Origin: an uncultured Collinsella sp.
Lineage (GTDB): Bacteria > Actinomycetota > Coriobacteriia > Coriobacteriales > Coriobacteriaceae
Assembly (NCBI GenBank): GCA_958453935.1
Contig: CAUDZT010000004.1
Span: forward strand, 1 to 50,484
DNA length: 50,484 bases
Reading direction: 5' to 3'
In this document: piece after piece, positions 8,315-15,569 of the stretch
Position numbering within the stretch: position 1 is the stretch's first letter
Layout: each line of letters starts with the position of its first letter
Program-made: the position numbers and the translations under genes
The notes under the pieces: generated by a model
The model's input: the letters and a program-made list of their open reading frames with translations, nothing else
Database searches by the model: none
Told to the model about the DNA's origin: nothing

Positions 8315-8577
8315 TAGGCGATCTCGGCGCGAGCGGCCTCGATAGCGCGCGTGAGCTGATCGGCGCAAGAAGTCTTTTTCATACCGCAGGTATTACCAGC
8401 GAGAACCTCGATGACGCGATCGGCAGGAGCACCCTCGACCAGCTTAGAGATAGCCTTGAGATTGCCGTTGCAGCCACCGGTAAACTCGACGCCCACCACC
8501 TTGTTGCCGTCATCGGACAGGTCAAGGTGGATATTGCGAGTGCATACGCCCTGAGGCTTGTAATCAAAACTAATCAT
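8314..8577 (-). CDS. TSCPD domain protein (four-cysteine small type)
   Basis: This 87-residue protein resembles the TSCPD domain often found at the C-terminus of adenosylcobalamin-dependent ribonucleotide reductases and also as stand-alone small proteins. The family features are seen: an N-terminal PQGVCTRNI, central VEFTGGCNGNL, and C-terminal AGNTCGMKKTSCADQL, giving four conserved cysteines (about 12, 36, 64, 71) likely to bind metal. The function of stand-alone members is not established. The stop shares bases with the start of the downstream lipoprotein gene. Confidence 0.85.
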   Translation of the reverse strand: MISFDYKPQGVCTRNIHLDLSDDGNKVVGVEFTGGCNGNLKAISKLVEGAPADRVIEVLAGNTCGMKKTSCADQLTRAIEAARAEIA

Positions 8578-8690
8578 TGCGTTCCCCTCTCGTAAAGCAA
8601 TTTCAGACGTCTATTATCCCCGTCCGAACCGATAAAGTATCGCGGGCACCGATTCAACATTCCCCAATGCGCAAACCGGCGGTAGCAATA

Positions 8691-10490
8691 CTAGCAATCT
8701 GCTTCCCGAGCGTGAACTTTTCGTTTCTCTTGATACATGTTGTGGTCAGCGATGTGGTACATCTCGGTCAGCGAACATCCGGGTGTCTCTGCCGTCGCGA
8801 CGCCAAACGACGCACTGACTGTCAGCACCTCATCGCTCGCAGCAGCAAGGCTGAGGCGAAGATCTTGCACCACTTTGCATGCGGATTCGCGATCGGTGTG
8901 AGGGCAAATCAGCAAGAACTCGTCTCCACCAACGCGCATGGGTACAAATTTCTCGCCTGCCGTCCGCTTCAATACAGATGCAGTACGCCGTAGCAGCTCA
9001 TCGCCCATTTCGTGACCGTAGAGATCATTGGTGCGCTTGAGGAAATTGCAGTCCATCATGATCACACTCACGGGCAGGGACTCGTTCACCAGGTCGTCGC
9101 CAAGGGACTCAAGGTAATTTCTATTGCGAAGTCCCGTCAGCTTGTCCTGGAAAGAAAGCTCCTCGGCGCGCTTTGTCATCGAGATGTTATGCGTCGCCAC
9201 GACGACCGATTCCAGTCGACCCTGCTCATCGCGGCGCTGTGGAACAACCTGCAGCGAATACCACGTACCTCGGCAATCTCGTACCTCGGCATCCAAGTAC
9301 GGCATGCCCTCCATACGGTCCTGAAGCGTGCTTATATCTATTAGCTCCATGACCGCCTCGCGGCTTTCGGGACTCACGATGTCTCGGCAAACCGTTGTCA
9401 AAAAGTCATACACCTCGGCGTGCTCGGAAAATATCTTTGCCACCGATGGCGACATGTTAATTCCCTCGATCTCGAGCGTATCGAGATGCAGCAGGAAGGT
9501 CGACTCATATATGGAACTGATAGCATTGATGATGCCGAGTTGCTTGTCCTTTTCGGCCAAATTGCGACGATCGGCAATGTTGCGCGCCAACAGCACTACA
9601 ACCCAAAACGCCAAGCACACCAGCACGCCGGCAGCGATAAATGAAATCCTGCCCGACATGACCTCAGATTTGGGATAAAGCGCAAACAGGCGATAGTCCT
9701 CATACGCCGCACGCACGGCATACCAGGTACTTCCCCGATATTCGATACGTGTTAAGCCTTCGTCTTTCCAATCAATTCCGCTATCGGCAAGAAGCCGGGC
9801 AAGGGTTAGATCGACATTCGAATCGTTTGAGGAAACGATCTGCATATCGCGCATCACGAGCACCGTTGGGCTCTGATGGAATGTGTTGTTCACGAGCACG
9901 TCGGCGATCGTATACGAATAATCATCGGCGGGCTCGGGCGCAAGCGATCGATACCCCAGCGCTACGCCATCACCGTACGGAACAACACTCACGGCAAAGT
10001 CGACATCGCGACGCTCAACGACCGTCGAGTAGGACACCTTGGATCCTCGATACATCGATGCGACCGACGAACAGGCCAGCTCCTCTCGCCACAGCATCAG
10101 CGGATCGCGACCATCAATATCGTAATGAGCGGCCATATGGCCGTCGGCGTCCATGACCAACATTCCCGAAAGGTGCTCGGTATGGACGTACTCCTCGACG
10201 AGGTCATCGTTGACTTCAACGTGATCAGACGGCAAGAACGTCGAAAACGACTCGAGCGCGGCATCCAAATTGTGCGTCGCTTCGGTTTTTCTTCCCTGTT
10301 CATATCGGTCATATTTTTCGCAGGCGTTTTTTAAAAACACCATGGTTTCCTGACCAAACCCAAGCGTTTTATCGAGACAGCGATGCGTGCCGACCATATA
10401 CAGCAGACCCAACAGGACAGCGCTGACCACAACGCAGATAGCCGCGGTGACTAATGCCTTTCGGCGCAAGCGGCGCTCATCATTTGTCAT
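8691..10490 (-). CDS. Membrane-anchored diguanylate cyclase (GGDEF)
   Basis: This 599-residue protein should make cyclic di-GMP from two GTP. TM1 is at about 13-33. An extracytoplasmic sensor region of about 240 residues follows, then TM2 around 280-300, a PAS-like cytoplasmic segment, and the GGDEF domain with MDCNFLKRTND, YGHEMGDELL and intact GGDEF at about 521-525. The usual RxxD inhibitory site nine residues upstream is replaced by GEKF, so product inhibition is probably absent. The ATG overlaps the stop of the upstream solute-binding protein gene by four bases (ATGA), and AAGGAG precedes it. The pair is therefore coupled and probably acts as one ligand-sensing unit. Confidence 0.93.
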   Translation of the reverse strand: MTNDERRLRRKALVTAAICVVVSAVLLGLLYMVGTHRCLDKTLGFGQETMVFLKNACEKYDRYEQGRKTEATHNLDAALESFSTFLPSDHVEVNDDLVEEYVHTEHLSGMLVMDADGHMAAHYDIDGRDPLMLWREELACSSVASMYRGSKVSYSTVVERRDVDFAVSVVPYGDGVALGYRSLAPEPADDYSYTIADVLVNNTFHQSPTVLVMRDMQIVSSNDSNVDLTLARLLADSGIDWKDEGLTRIEYRGSTWYAVRAAYEDYRLFALYPKSEVMSGRISFIAAGVLVCLAFWVVVLLARNIADRRNLAEKDKQLGIINAISSIYESTFLLHLDTLEIEGINMSPSVAKIFSEHAEVYDFLTTVCRDIVSPESREAVMELIDISTLQDRMEGMPYLDAEVRDCRGTWYSLQVVPQRRDEQGRLESVVVATHNISMTKRAEELSFQDKLTGLRNRNYLESLGDDLVNESLPVSVIMMDCNFLKRTNDLYGHEMGDELLRRTASVLKRTAGEKFVPMRVGGDEFLLICPHTDRESACKVVQDLRLSLAAASDEVLTVSASFGVATAETPGCSLTEMYHIADHNMYQEKRKVHAREADC

Positions 10491-11323
10491 GATTCCGCTC
10501 CTTGCCCGTCCGTCGTCGCCCCTGCCTTGTACTTGCCCACAATGCGCTCAATCGTGCCATCTCGATCCATCTCGAACAGCACGGTATTGAGGTTTTTGAC
10601 GTACTCCCCCTCATAGCCGTCCTTAAACGCGACGCCAAGGTCAACCGTCATAACGTTGTCAGCGAACACGCGGTAAAGGCCGGGATACTGGGCGACAAGT
10701 CGATCAAGCGACTGAACGTCCGCCATCCAACAGTCGACATACCCTTTGGCGAGGGCGGCTTTGCAGAGCTCGGCAGAACCGTACGATTTGATTTGCACGT
10801 CCGGCGAGATTTCCAGATCCCCTGCGAGCAATCGGCGTTCGCTCACCGAGCCCGCAATCACCGCGATGGTCTTGCTTCCATCGAGATGCGCCAAGGACTT
10901 GATGCCGCTCGTTTTCTTGGCGGCAACCGAGACCGGCACGGTTAGATACGGCTCGGTCCAGTAATACTTATCCTCGCGATAGCAGGGAGAATAATCACAC
11001 CACAGGCAATCGATATCACCGTTTTTGAGCAGCCGGTCGCGATCGTTCCAGTCAATATCGACAAACTGTGGCTTGAGCCCCGCACGCTTGCAGGCCTCGC
11101 GGGCGATGTCGATATCGATACCGACGTAATCGCCCGTGGTATCGATATACACATAGGGGTCGTTATCCGTAACGCCGATTTTGAGTACTGGGAGATCTTT
11201 GTCGGCTTCATTCGAGGAGGAAGAACTGCTTCGAACGGTATACGTCAGGGCGACCACACAGGCAGCAACAAGGAGCATGAGCGTAAACGAGACAATGGCG
11301 ACTCGCTTGATACGTCTGGGCAC
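10487..11323 (-). CDS. Membrane-tethered amino-acid-type solute-binding protein (SBP_bac_3)
   Basis: This 278-residue protein has an N-terminal membrane segment (about 7-27) and a Ser-rich linker. The binding-protein fold follows: LKIGVTDNDPYVYIDTTGDY, GIDIDIAREACKRAGL, TEPYLTVPV, and a C-terminal MTVDLGVAFK. These are hallmarks of family 3 periplasmic binding proteins for polar amino acids. There is no lipobox cysteine, so it is probably held by an uncleaved helix. The GTG start at 11323 is backed by AAGGAGGAG. No ABC permease or ATPase is near; the only operon partner is a diguanylate cyclase whose start overlaps its stop. That points to sensing rather than transport. Confidence 0.88.
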   Translation of the reverse strand: MPRRIKRVAIVSFTLMLLVAACVVALTYTVRSSSSSSNEADKDLPVLKIGVTDNDPYVYIDTTGDYVGIDIDIAREACKRAGLKPQFVDIDWNDRDRLLKNGDIDCLWCDYSPCYREDKYYWTEPYLTVPVSVAAKKTSGIKSLAHLDGSKTIAVIAGSVSERRLLAGDLEISPDVQIKSYGSAELCKAALAKGYVDCWMADVQSLDRLVAQYPGLYRVFADNVMTVDLGVAFKDGYEGEYVKNLNTVLFEMDRDGTIERIVGKYKAGATTDGQGAES

Positions 11324-11392
11324 GCTCCTCCTTTCATCGAAACAGCAGTAAAGTTCATTTTATTACCGGGAGCCAATGCGGCAGTGAAAAAA

Positions 11393-11419
11393 GCGCCTTG
11401 CCCAAAACGGGCAAGGCGC
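11393..11419 (-). terminator. Terminator of purB
   Basis: GCGCCTTGCCC/GGGCAAGGCGC is a perfect stem followed on the minus strand by TTTTTT. Confidence 0.9.
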
Positions 11420-11462
11420 CAATGGTTGAAATGCATCCGCAGGCGGTCGAATTAGGTCAACC

Positions 11463-12809
11463 CTACTCGAAGCTCAGCTGCTCCAGACGATCGAAGACCG
11501 TGTCGATGCGGGTGAGGAAGTCCCACGGATCAAAGATCTCGTCGAGCTTCTCCTGGCTGACGGTGCAGCGCGGATCAGCCTCGAGACGCTCCTTAAAGGT
11601 GGGGCCGGAGACGCAATCCTGTACCTCGTGCCAGGTTGCCATGGCGTTCTCCTGCACAATGGCGTACGCGTCCTCGCGGGTGATGCCCGTGTCGACGAGG
11701 GCCAGCAGGACCTTGGAGGAAAAAATGAGGCCGCGTGTCTTGTTGAGGTTGGCCATCATGCGAGCGGGATACAACTGCAGGCCGTCGATAACGCGGATGA
11801 GGCACTGGAACATGTGGTCGAGCGCGATGAAACTATCGGCCTGGGCGACGCGCTCGGCAGAGGAGTGCGAAATGTCACGCTCGTGCCACAGGGCGACGTT
11901 GTCGAAGGCAACCTGCGCGTTGGCCTTCACGACGCGCGACAGGCCGCAGACCTTCTCCATGGTGATGGGGTTGCGCTTGTGCGGCATGGCGGAGCTGCCC
12001 TTTTGACCCTTGCGGAACGGCTCCTCGGCCTCGAGGGTATCGGTCTTCTGCAGATTGCGAACCTCGGTAGCGATGCGCTCGCAGGTGGCCGCCGTGGTGG
12101 CAAGAACACCGGCGAGATAGGCGTGATGGTCGCGGCTAATAACCTGCGTGGACAGCGGGTCGTGAACCAGGCCCAGGTGCTCGCAGACATACTCCTCGAC
12201 AAACGGCTCGATGGAGCTGTAGGTGCCGACAGCGCCCGAGATGGCGCCGAAGGCAACATTCTTGCGGGCGTCCTCAAGACGATCCAGATCGCGCTTGAGC
12301 TCCCAGGCCCAAGAGCCAAACTTCATGCCGAAGGTCATCGGCTCGGCGTGGATACCATGAGTGCGGCCGGCACAGAGCGTATTGCGCTCCTCAAAGGCGC
12401 GACGCTTGCAAATCTCGCCGAGCTTCTTGACGTCCTCGATGATCAAGTCGCAGGCCTGGGTGAGCTGGTAGCACAGAGCCGTGTCGCCCAGATCGGAGCT
12501 GGTCATGCCATAGTGAACCCAGCGGCTGGGCTTGGGGTCGCCCTCGGGAACATCGGCATCGATGTATTCCTTCATGTTGGTCAGGAAGGCAATGACGTCG
12601 TGGCGCGTGACTTCCTCGATCTCATCGACCTTCGCCTTCTCAAAGTTGGCATGATCGCGGATCCACTGGGCCTCGTCTTTGGAAATACCGATCTTACCGA
12701 GCTCCGCCTGGGCCTCGCAGGCCAGAACCTCGATCTCCTGCCAAATGGCGTACTTGTTCTCGAGGGAGAAGATGTGTCCCATCTCCGGGCGGGTATAGCG
12801 ATCGATCAT
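11463..12809 (-). CDS. purB: Adenylosuccinate lyase
   Basis: PurB cleaves SAICAR to AICAR and adenylosuccinate to AMP, both with fumarate release. The 448-residue protein shows the fumarase/aspartase superfamily signature GSSAMPHKRNP, the upstream VHYGMTSSDLGDTA and the His-containing GRTHGIHAEP. The start at 12809 follows AAAAAGGAG at good distance, whereas the longer in-frame start lacks both a binding site and homology. It stands alone between the purB terminator and the left edge of the tRNA-Gly island. Confidence 0.97.
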   Translation of the reverse strand: MIDRYTRPEMGHIFSLENKYAIWQEIEVLACEAQAELGKIGISKDEAQWIRDHANFEKAKVDEIEEVTRHDVIAFLTNMKEYIDADVPEGDPKPSRWVHYGMTSSDLGDTALCYQLTQACDLIIEDVKKLGEICKRRAFEERNTLCAGRTHGIHAEPMTFGMKFGSWAWELKRDLDRLEDARKNVAFGAISGAVGTYSSIEPFVEEYVCEHLGLVHDPLSTQVISRDHHAYLAGVLATTAATCERIATEVRNLQKTDTLEAEEPFRKGQKGSSAMPHKRNPITMEKVCGLSRVVKANAQVAFDNVALWHERDISHSSAERVAQADSFIALDHMFQCLIRVIDGLQLYPARMMANLNKTRGLIFSSKVLLALVDTGITREDAYAIVQENAMATWHEVQDCVSGPTFKERLEADPRCTVSQEKLDEIFDPWDFLTRIDTVFDRLEQLSFE

Positions 12810-12911
12810 AGCGGCTCCTTTTTGGTTATTGGCACGTTGGTCGTAACCCAACCATTGTACCGTGCGCAGGTGCAAGTATGGGCAGCAGGCATGAACCTAA
12901 CATTTTGGAAT

Positions 12912-12925
12912 TGGAGCGGGCAACG
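12912..12925. repeat. 14-bp att-like copy of the tRNA-Gly 3' end
   Basis: TGGAGCGGGCAACG is identical and in the same orientation to 19149-19162, the CCA end and acceptor stem of tRNA-Gly(CCC). The tRNA runs on the minus strand, so the island lies 3' of it and this copy is the far boundary, as expected for tRNA-targeted integration. Confidence 0.8.
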
Positions 12926-12972
12926 AAGATGGACAGCAGCGTCACCGCAGCAGGCGGCAATAGTTCCGTGTA

Positions 12973-13023
12973 CTAATGTAATTTCACGCGTTATCCGCGA
13001 AGCTACATGCGAAATTACATTAG
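12973..13023. promoter_or_regulatory. Perfect inverted repeat operator, distal pair
   Basis: CTAATGTAATTTC (12973-12985) and GAAATTACATTAG (13011-13023) are exact reverse complements 25 bases apart. They share the half-site AATTACATTAG with three more copies nearer the gene. This is likely a binding site for a dimeric or looping repressor of the AlbA_2 gene. Confidence 0.65.
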
Positions 13024-13146
13024 AAGAAGACACATTATTTTCCGTTTCCCCTGGCAGCTAATCTGCGAGGTAAATTAAAAGTACAGACATTATATGCACT
13101 GAAATATATGACCTTACAGTCGGCCTACAGCCTTATGCACGGGCGG

Positions 13147-13196
13147 CTAATGTAACAGGAGATATAATTACATTAGTTGCGGATAAAATTACATTA
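13147..13196. promoter_or_regulatory. Proximal operator cluster before the AlbA_2 gene
   Basis: There are three copies of the same element: CTAATGTAA (13147-13155), AATTACATTAG (13166-13176) and AAAATTACATTA (13185-13196). The last ends 11 bases before the start codon and so overlaps the promoter or leader. Binding here would block transcription. Confidence 0.6.
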
Positions 13197-13207
13197 TATG
13201 GAGTGTC

Positions 13208-14881
13208 ATGATACGGAAAACGAGCGAAATGCCCTCCCTACTTCTGCGCATCATTGCAGACGTCGAGACCGAGGTCGTCGAATACAAGGCAGCAAAGCAG
13301 AACTATGACTTCGAGGACATTGGCAGGTATTTCTCCGCCCTCAGCAACGAGGCCAATTTACGCAAGGCAGAGTGCGGATGGCTTTTCTTTGGCATTTCAA
13401 ACGACCGCAAGATAAAGGGAACCGCCTACCGTAAAGAACCCCAATCGCCAAGTGTCGGCCTGCGACGCCTAAAGCACGAAATCGCCCAATACACCAACAA
13501 CGGCATGACTTTCGAAGAGATTTACGAGTTTGAGGTTGATGACAAAAGAGTCATTGCTTTCCAGATACCGGCTGGCAGCTTCGCAACGCCAACGACTTGG
13601 CACGGAATCCCTTGGTCACGAGAGAATGAGTCCCTCGTAGAGATGCCCAAGTTCAAACTCGACGCCATTTACGGGCAGAGCCGGCCCGACTGGTCGCGCC
13701 AGATTGCCTACGAGGCAAACTTCGGTGACCTTGATCCAGATGCAGTTAGCTTTGCATGCTCCAAATTCGTCGAAAAGTTCGGAGAAAGCCAGCCTGCCGT
13801 TAGTAGCCTCGACGAAGAATCTATCCTTAGCAAGATGGCGCTTGTGATCCACGGCCACGTGAGCAATGCGGCGCTCGTTCTTCTGGGCAAACCGGAATCG
13901 AGTGTCTTTCTGGGTGGCATTGAGCCGCGCATCACTTGGACGCTCTACGCGAGCGACGGCTCCACTATGGCCTATGAACACTTTGAGCCGCCCTTCATTC
14001 TGCAGGTCGATCGTATCCTGGGAAAGATAAGAAACGAAAAGTATCGCTTCTTCGACCGCGAAGAGACGCTATTTCCCACCGAAGCGCATCGCTACAGTCC
14101 CGAAGTCATTCGAGAACTTCTCCACAACGCTATTGCGCATCAAGATTTCAGGATGTCAGGAAAGATCAATGTCCTTGAGTATGAGGACAAGCTTATATTC
14201 AAGAACGAGGGTGCCTTTATCCCCGAGACGATAGAGAACGCGCTCGCGAGCGGCTACAAGCCGCCCTACTACCGTAACCCCCTGCTTTCAAGCGCTATGA
14301 ACAAAACAGGCATGATGGACCGCAACGCCATAGGCATTCGCAACGTCTTCGATATTCAGCGCAACCGCCTATTACCAATGCCCACCTACGATCTATCTGA
14401 GATTGGGCGCGTTGCCGTAACGCTGTACGGTACGGTTCTCAACGAGGACTATTCTCGACTTCTCGCAAGCAATCGAAATCTTGATTTGGTGACAGTACTG
14501 CTGTTGGACCTCGTTCAGAAGGGACTACCCGTCACAAAGGAACAGTCACGTCTGCTTCACGAACAAGGCCTCGTTAGGGGCCGTTACCCCAAACTGACGG
14601 TCTCAGCCGAGGTGGCAGCAGCCACCGGTGCCCACAGCGAGTATGTGCGAAACAAGGGCGTAGACAATAGCGTCTTCAAGGAGTTGATCTTGGAGCTCCT
14701 GCGCGTGCGCCCATGTTCAAGAGCGGAGATTATCGCAGGGCTGGATCATGCCTTGCCGGCAGACCTTACGGCAAAGCAAAAAGGCGACCATGTAAGCTAT
14801 CTGCTCCAAAGCCTACGGAAAGCTGGCCGCATCACCAACGCTGGAAGCACTTCGGCAGCTGAGTGGCACATAGTCGAGTGA
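13208..14881 (+). CDS. AlbA_2 (Schlafen-type) plus GHKL ATPase domain protein
   Basis: This 557-residue protein has an AlbA_2 nucleic-acid-binding domain at about 20-140 (EVVEYKAAK, AFANA-like NEANLRKAECGWLFFGI). A GHKL-type ATPase segment follows at about 295-400: IRELLHNAIAHQDF is the N-box and IFKNEGAFIPE replaces the usual G1 region. The C-terminal part (about 430-557) looks like tandem winged helices. This architecture is common in proteins annotated as putative transcriptional regulators or RecG-like. GGAG lies just four bases before the ATG. Because five copies of one operator lie directly upstream, self-regulation is a reasonable inference. A role as regulator or defence accessory of the adjacent restriction system is possible but unproven. 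Confidence 0.82.
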   Translation: MIRKTSEMPSLLLRIIADVETEVVEYKAAKQNYDFEDIGRYFSALSNEANLRKAECGWLFFGISNDRKIKGTAYRKEPQSPSVGLRRLKHEIAQYTNNGMTFEEIYEFEVDDKRVIAFQIPAGSFATPTTWHGIPWSRENESLVEMPKFKLDAIYGQSRPDWSRQIAYEANFGDLDPDAVSFACSKFVEKFGESQPAVSSLDEESILSKMALVIHGHVSNAALVLLGKPESSVFLGGIEPRITWTLYASDGSTMAYEHFEPPFILQVDRILGKIRNEKYRFFDREETLFPTEAHRYSPEVIRELLHNAIAHQDFRMSGKINVLEYEDKLIFKNEGAFIPETIENALASGYKPPYYRNPLLSSAMNKTGMMDRNAIGIRNVFDIQRNRLLPMPTYDLSEIGRVAVTLYGTVLNEDYSRLLASNRNLDLVTVLLLDLVQKGLPVTKEQSRLLHEQGLVRGRYPKLTVSAEVAAATGAHSEYVRNKGVDNSVFKELILELLRVRPCSRAEIIAGLDHALPADLTAKQKGDHVSYLLQSLRKAGRITNAGSTSAAEWHIVE

Positions 14882-15341
14882 TATGGCTCGCGATTTCGAT
14901 TCTGCCAAACAGGCACATTCCAAGCCAAGTTCGCAACTAGCCCAGAATGTGCCTGACTACCAGTCGTGATAGGACGCATCCTCCGTCGTCTGGCATCGCG
15001 CAGCGTCAGGCAACAGCGCATATGGTTGATCCAACTGAAGTCGACATCCAATCGGGCATTGCAACCTTGCGAGACGGCAGTCTCATACAACAAAAATAGT
15101 TCCCTGCCACTCCATGCACGAGCGGCAGGGAGCGCTCATGGCGGATCATTTCTCAAGCTCCACCTTCCTCAACCGTAAAAACGTCCAATGTCTTAGAGGC
15201 CGTTTTTACATTTGTTGGCTTCTATTTCTTTAATTAAAAATCATCCTTTACCTGCTGATTCGTGATATTTTGCTTGTCTACATATAGGTGTAGACCTATA
15301 CTAATTCCTATTATGGCTAAGCTATGTCCTTGGGAGGTGCC
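14882..15341. other. Intergenic region with three inverted repeats
   Basis: No gene is supported here; the 70-codon ORF lacks a binding site. Three hairpins are visible: CAGGCACATTC/GAATGTGCCTG (14910-14955), TCCCTGCC/GGCAGGGA (15101-15131) and GTAAAAACG/CGTTTTTAC (15175-15209). The first probably ends the AlbA_2 transcript, though it lacks a T-run. An AT-rich stretch (15215-15275) then leads into the operator of the restriction operon. Confidence 0.5.
15276..15300 (+). promoter_or_regulatory. Interlocked palindromes upstream of the restriction operon
   Basis: Two overlapping perfect inverted repeats share bases: GTCTACA...TGTAGAC (15276-15295) and TATAGGT...ACCTATA (15283-15300). They lie 42 bases before the small regulator start in an AT-rich promoter-like stretch. 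This fits an operator for autogenous control, as in controller-protein restriction systems. Confidence 0.6.
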
Positions 15342-15569
15342 ATGCCGTCAGAAGCTCAGAAGCGAGCCGATCGTAAGTACAAGCACGACAAGACCCAGCA
15401 GTTCTGTCTGCGGTTCTATTCCGCCGAAGAGGAGATTTGGTCATTCCTCTCCGCACAGGAAAACAAGCAGGGATTTCTTAAAGATTTGATTAGCCGCGAG
15501 ATGGGCGTCGCATCGGGCGGCCCCGCACGCGTTGATACCAACACCAAGGTTGGAAGGACGGAATCGTAA
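15342..15569 (+). CDS. Small putative regulator heading the restriction operon
   Basis: This is a 75-residue basic protein. Its N-terminus (MPSEAQKRADRKYKHDKTQQ, then FCLRFYSAEEEIWSFL) matches a recurrent small family in Gram-positive bacteria whose beta strand and two helices resemble a ribbon-helix-helix DNA-binding unit. GGGAGG lies four bases before the ATG at 15342; the earlier in-frame ATG at 15324 lacks one. Its TAA overlaps the ATG of the methyltransferase gene (TAATG). A palindromic operator lies just upstream, so it probably controls the operon. It may be an antitoxin-like or controller protein; function is inferred from position. Confidence 0.75.
   Translation: MPSEAQKRADRKYKHDKTQQFCLRFYSAEEEIWSFLSAQENKQGFLKDLISREMGVASGGPARVDTNTKVGRTES

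Larger units (their letters stand above)
12810..13207. other. Island left boundary and regulatory region
   Basis: This 398-base gap holds no gene I can support. It contains the purB promoter side, the 14-bp copy of the tRNA-Gly tail (12912-12925) and five copies of an AATTACATTA-type element leading up to the AlbA_2 gene. The right two-thirds is clearly more AT-rich than purB. Confidence 0.6.

Noticed and set aside
11628..13061. Plus-strand frame opposite purB reaching the island edge
   Set aside because: Antisense shadow; it crosses the att copy and operators, which are non-coding by their symmetry.
14966..15178. 70-codon ORF before the restriction operon
   Set aside because: No binding site, and it runs through two hairpins.
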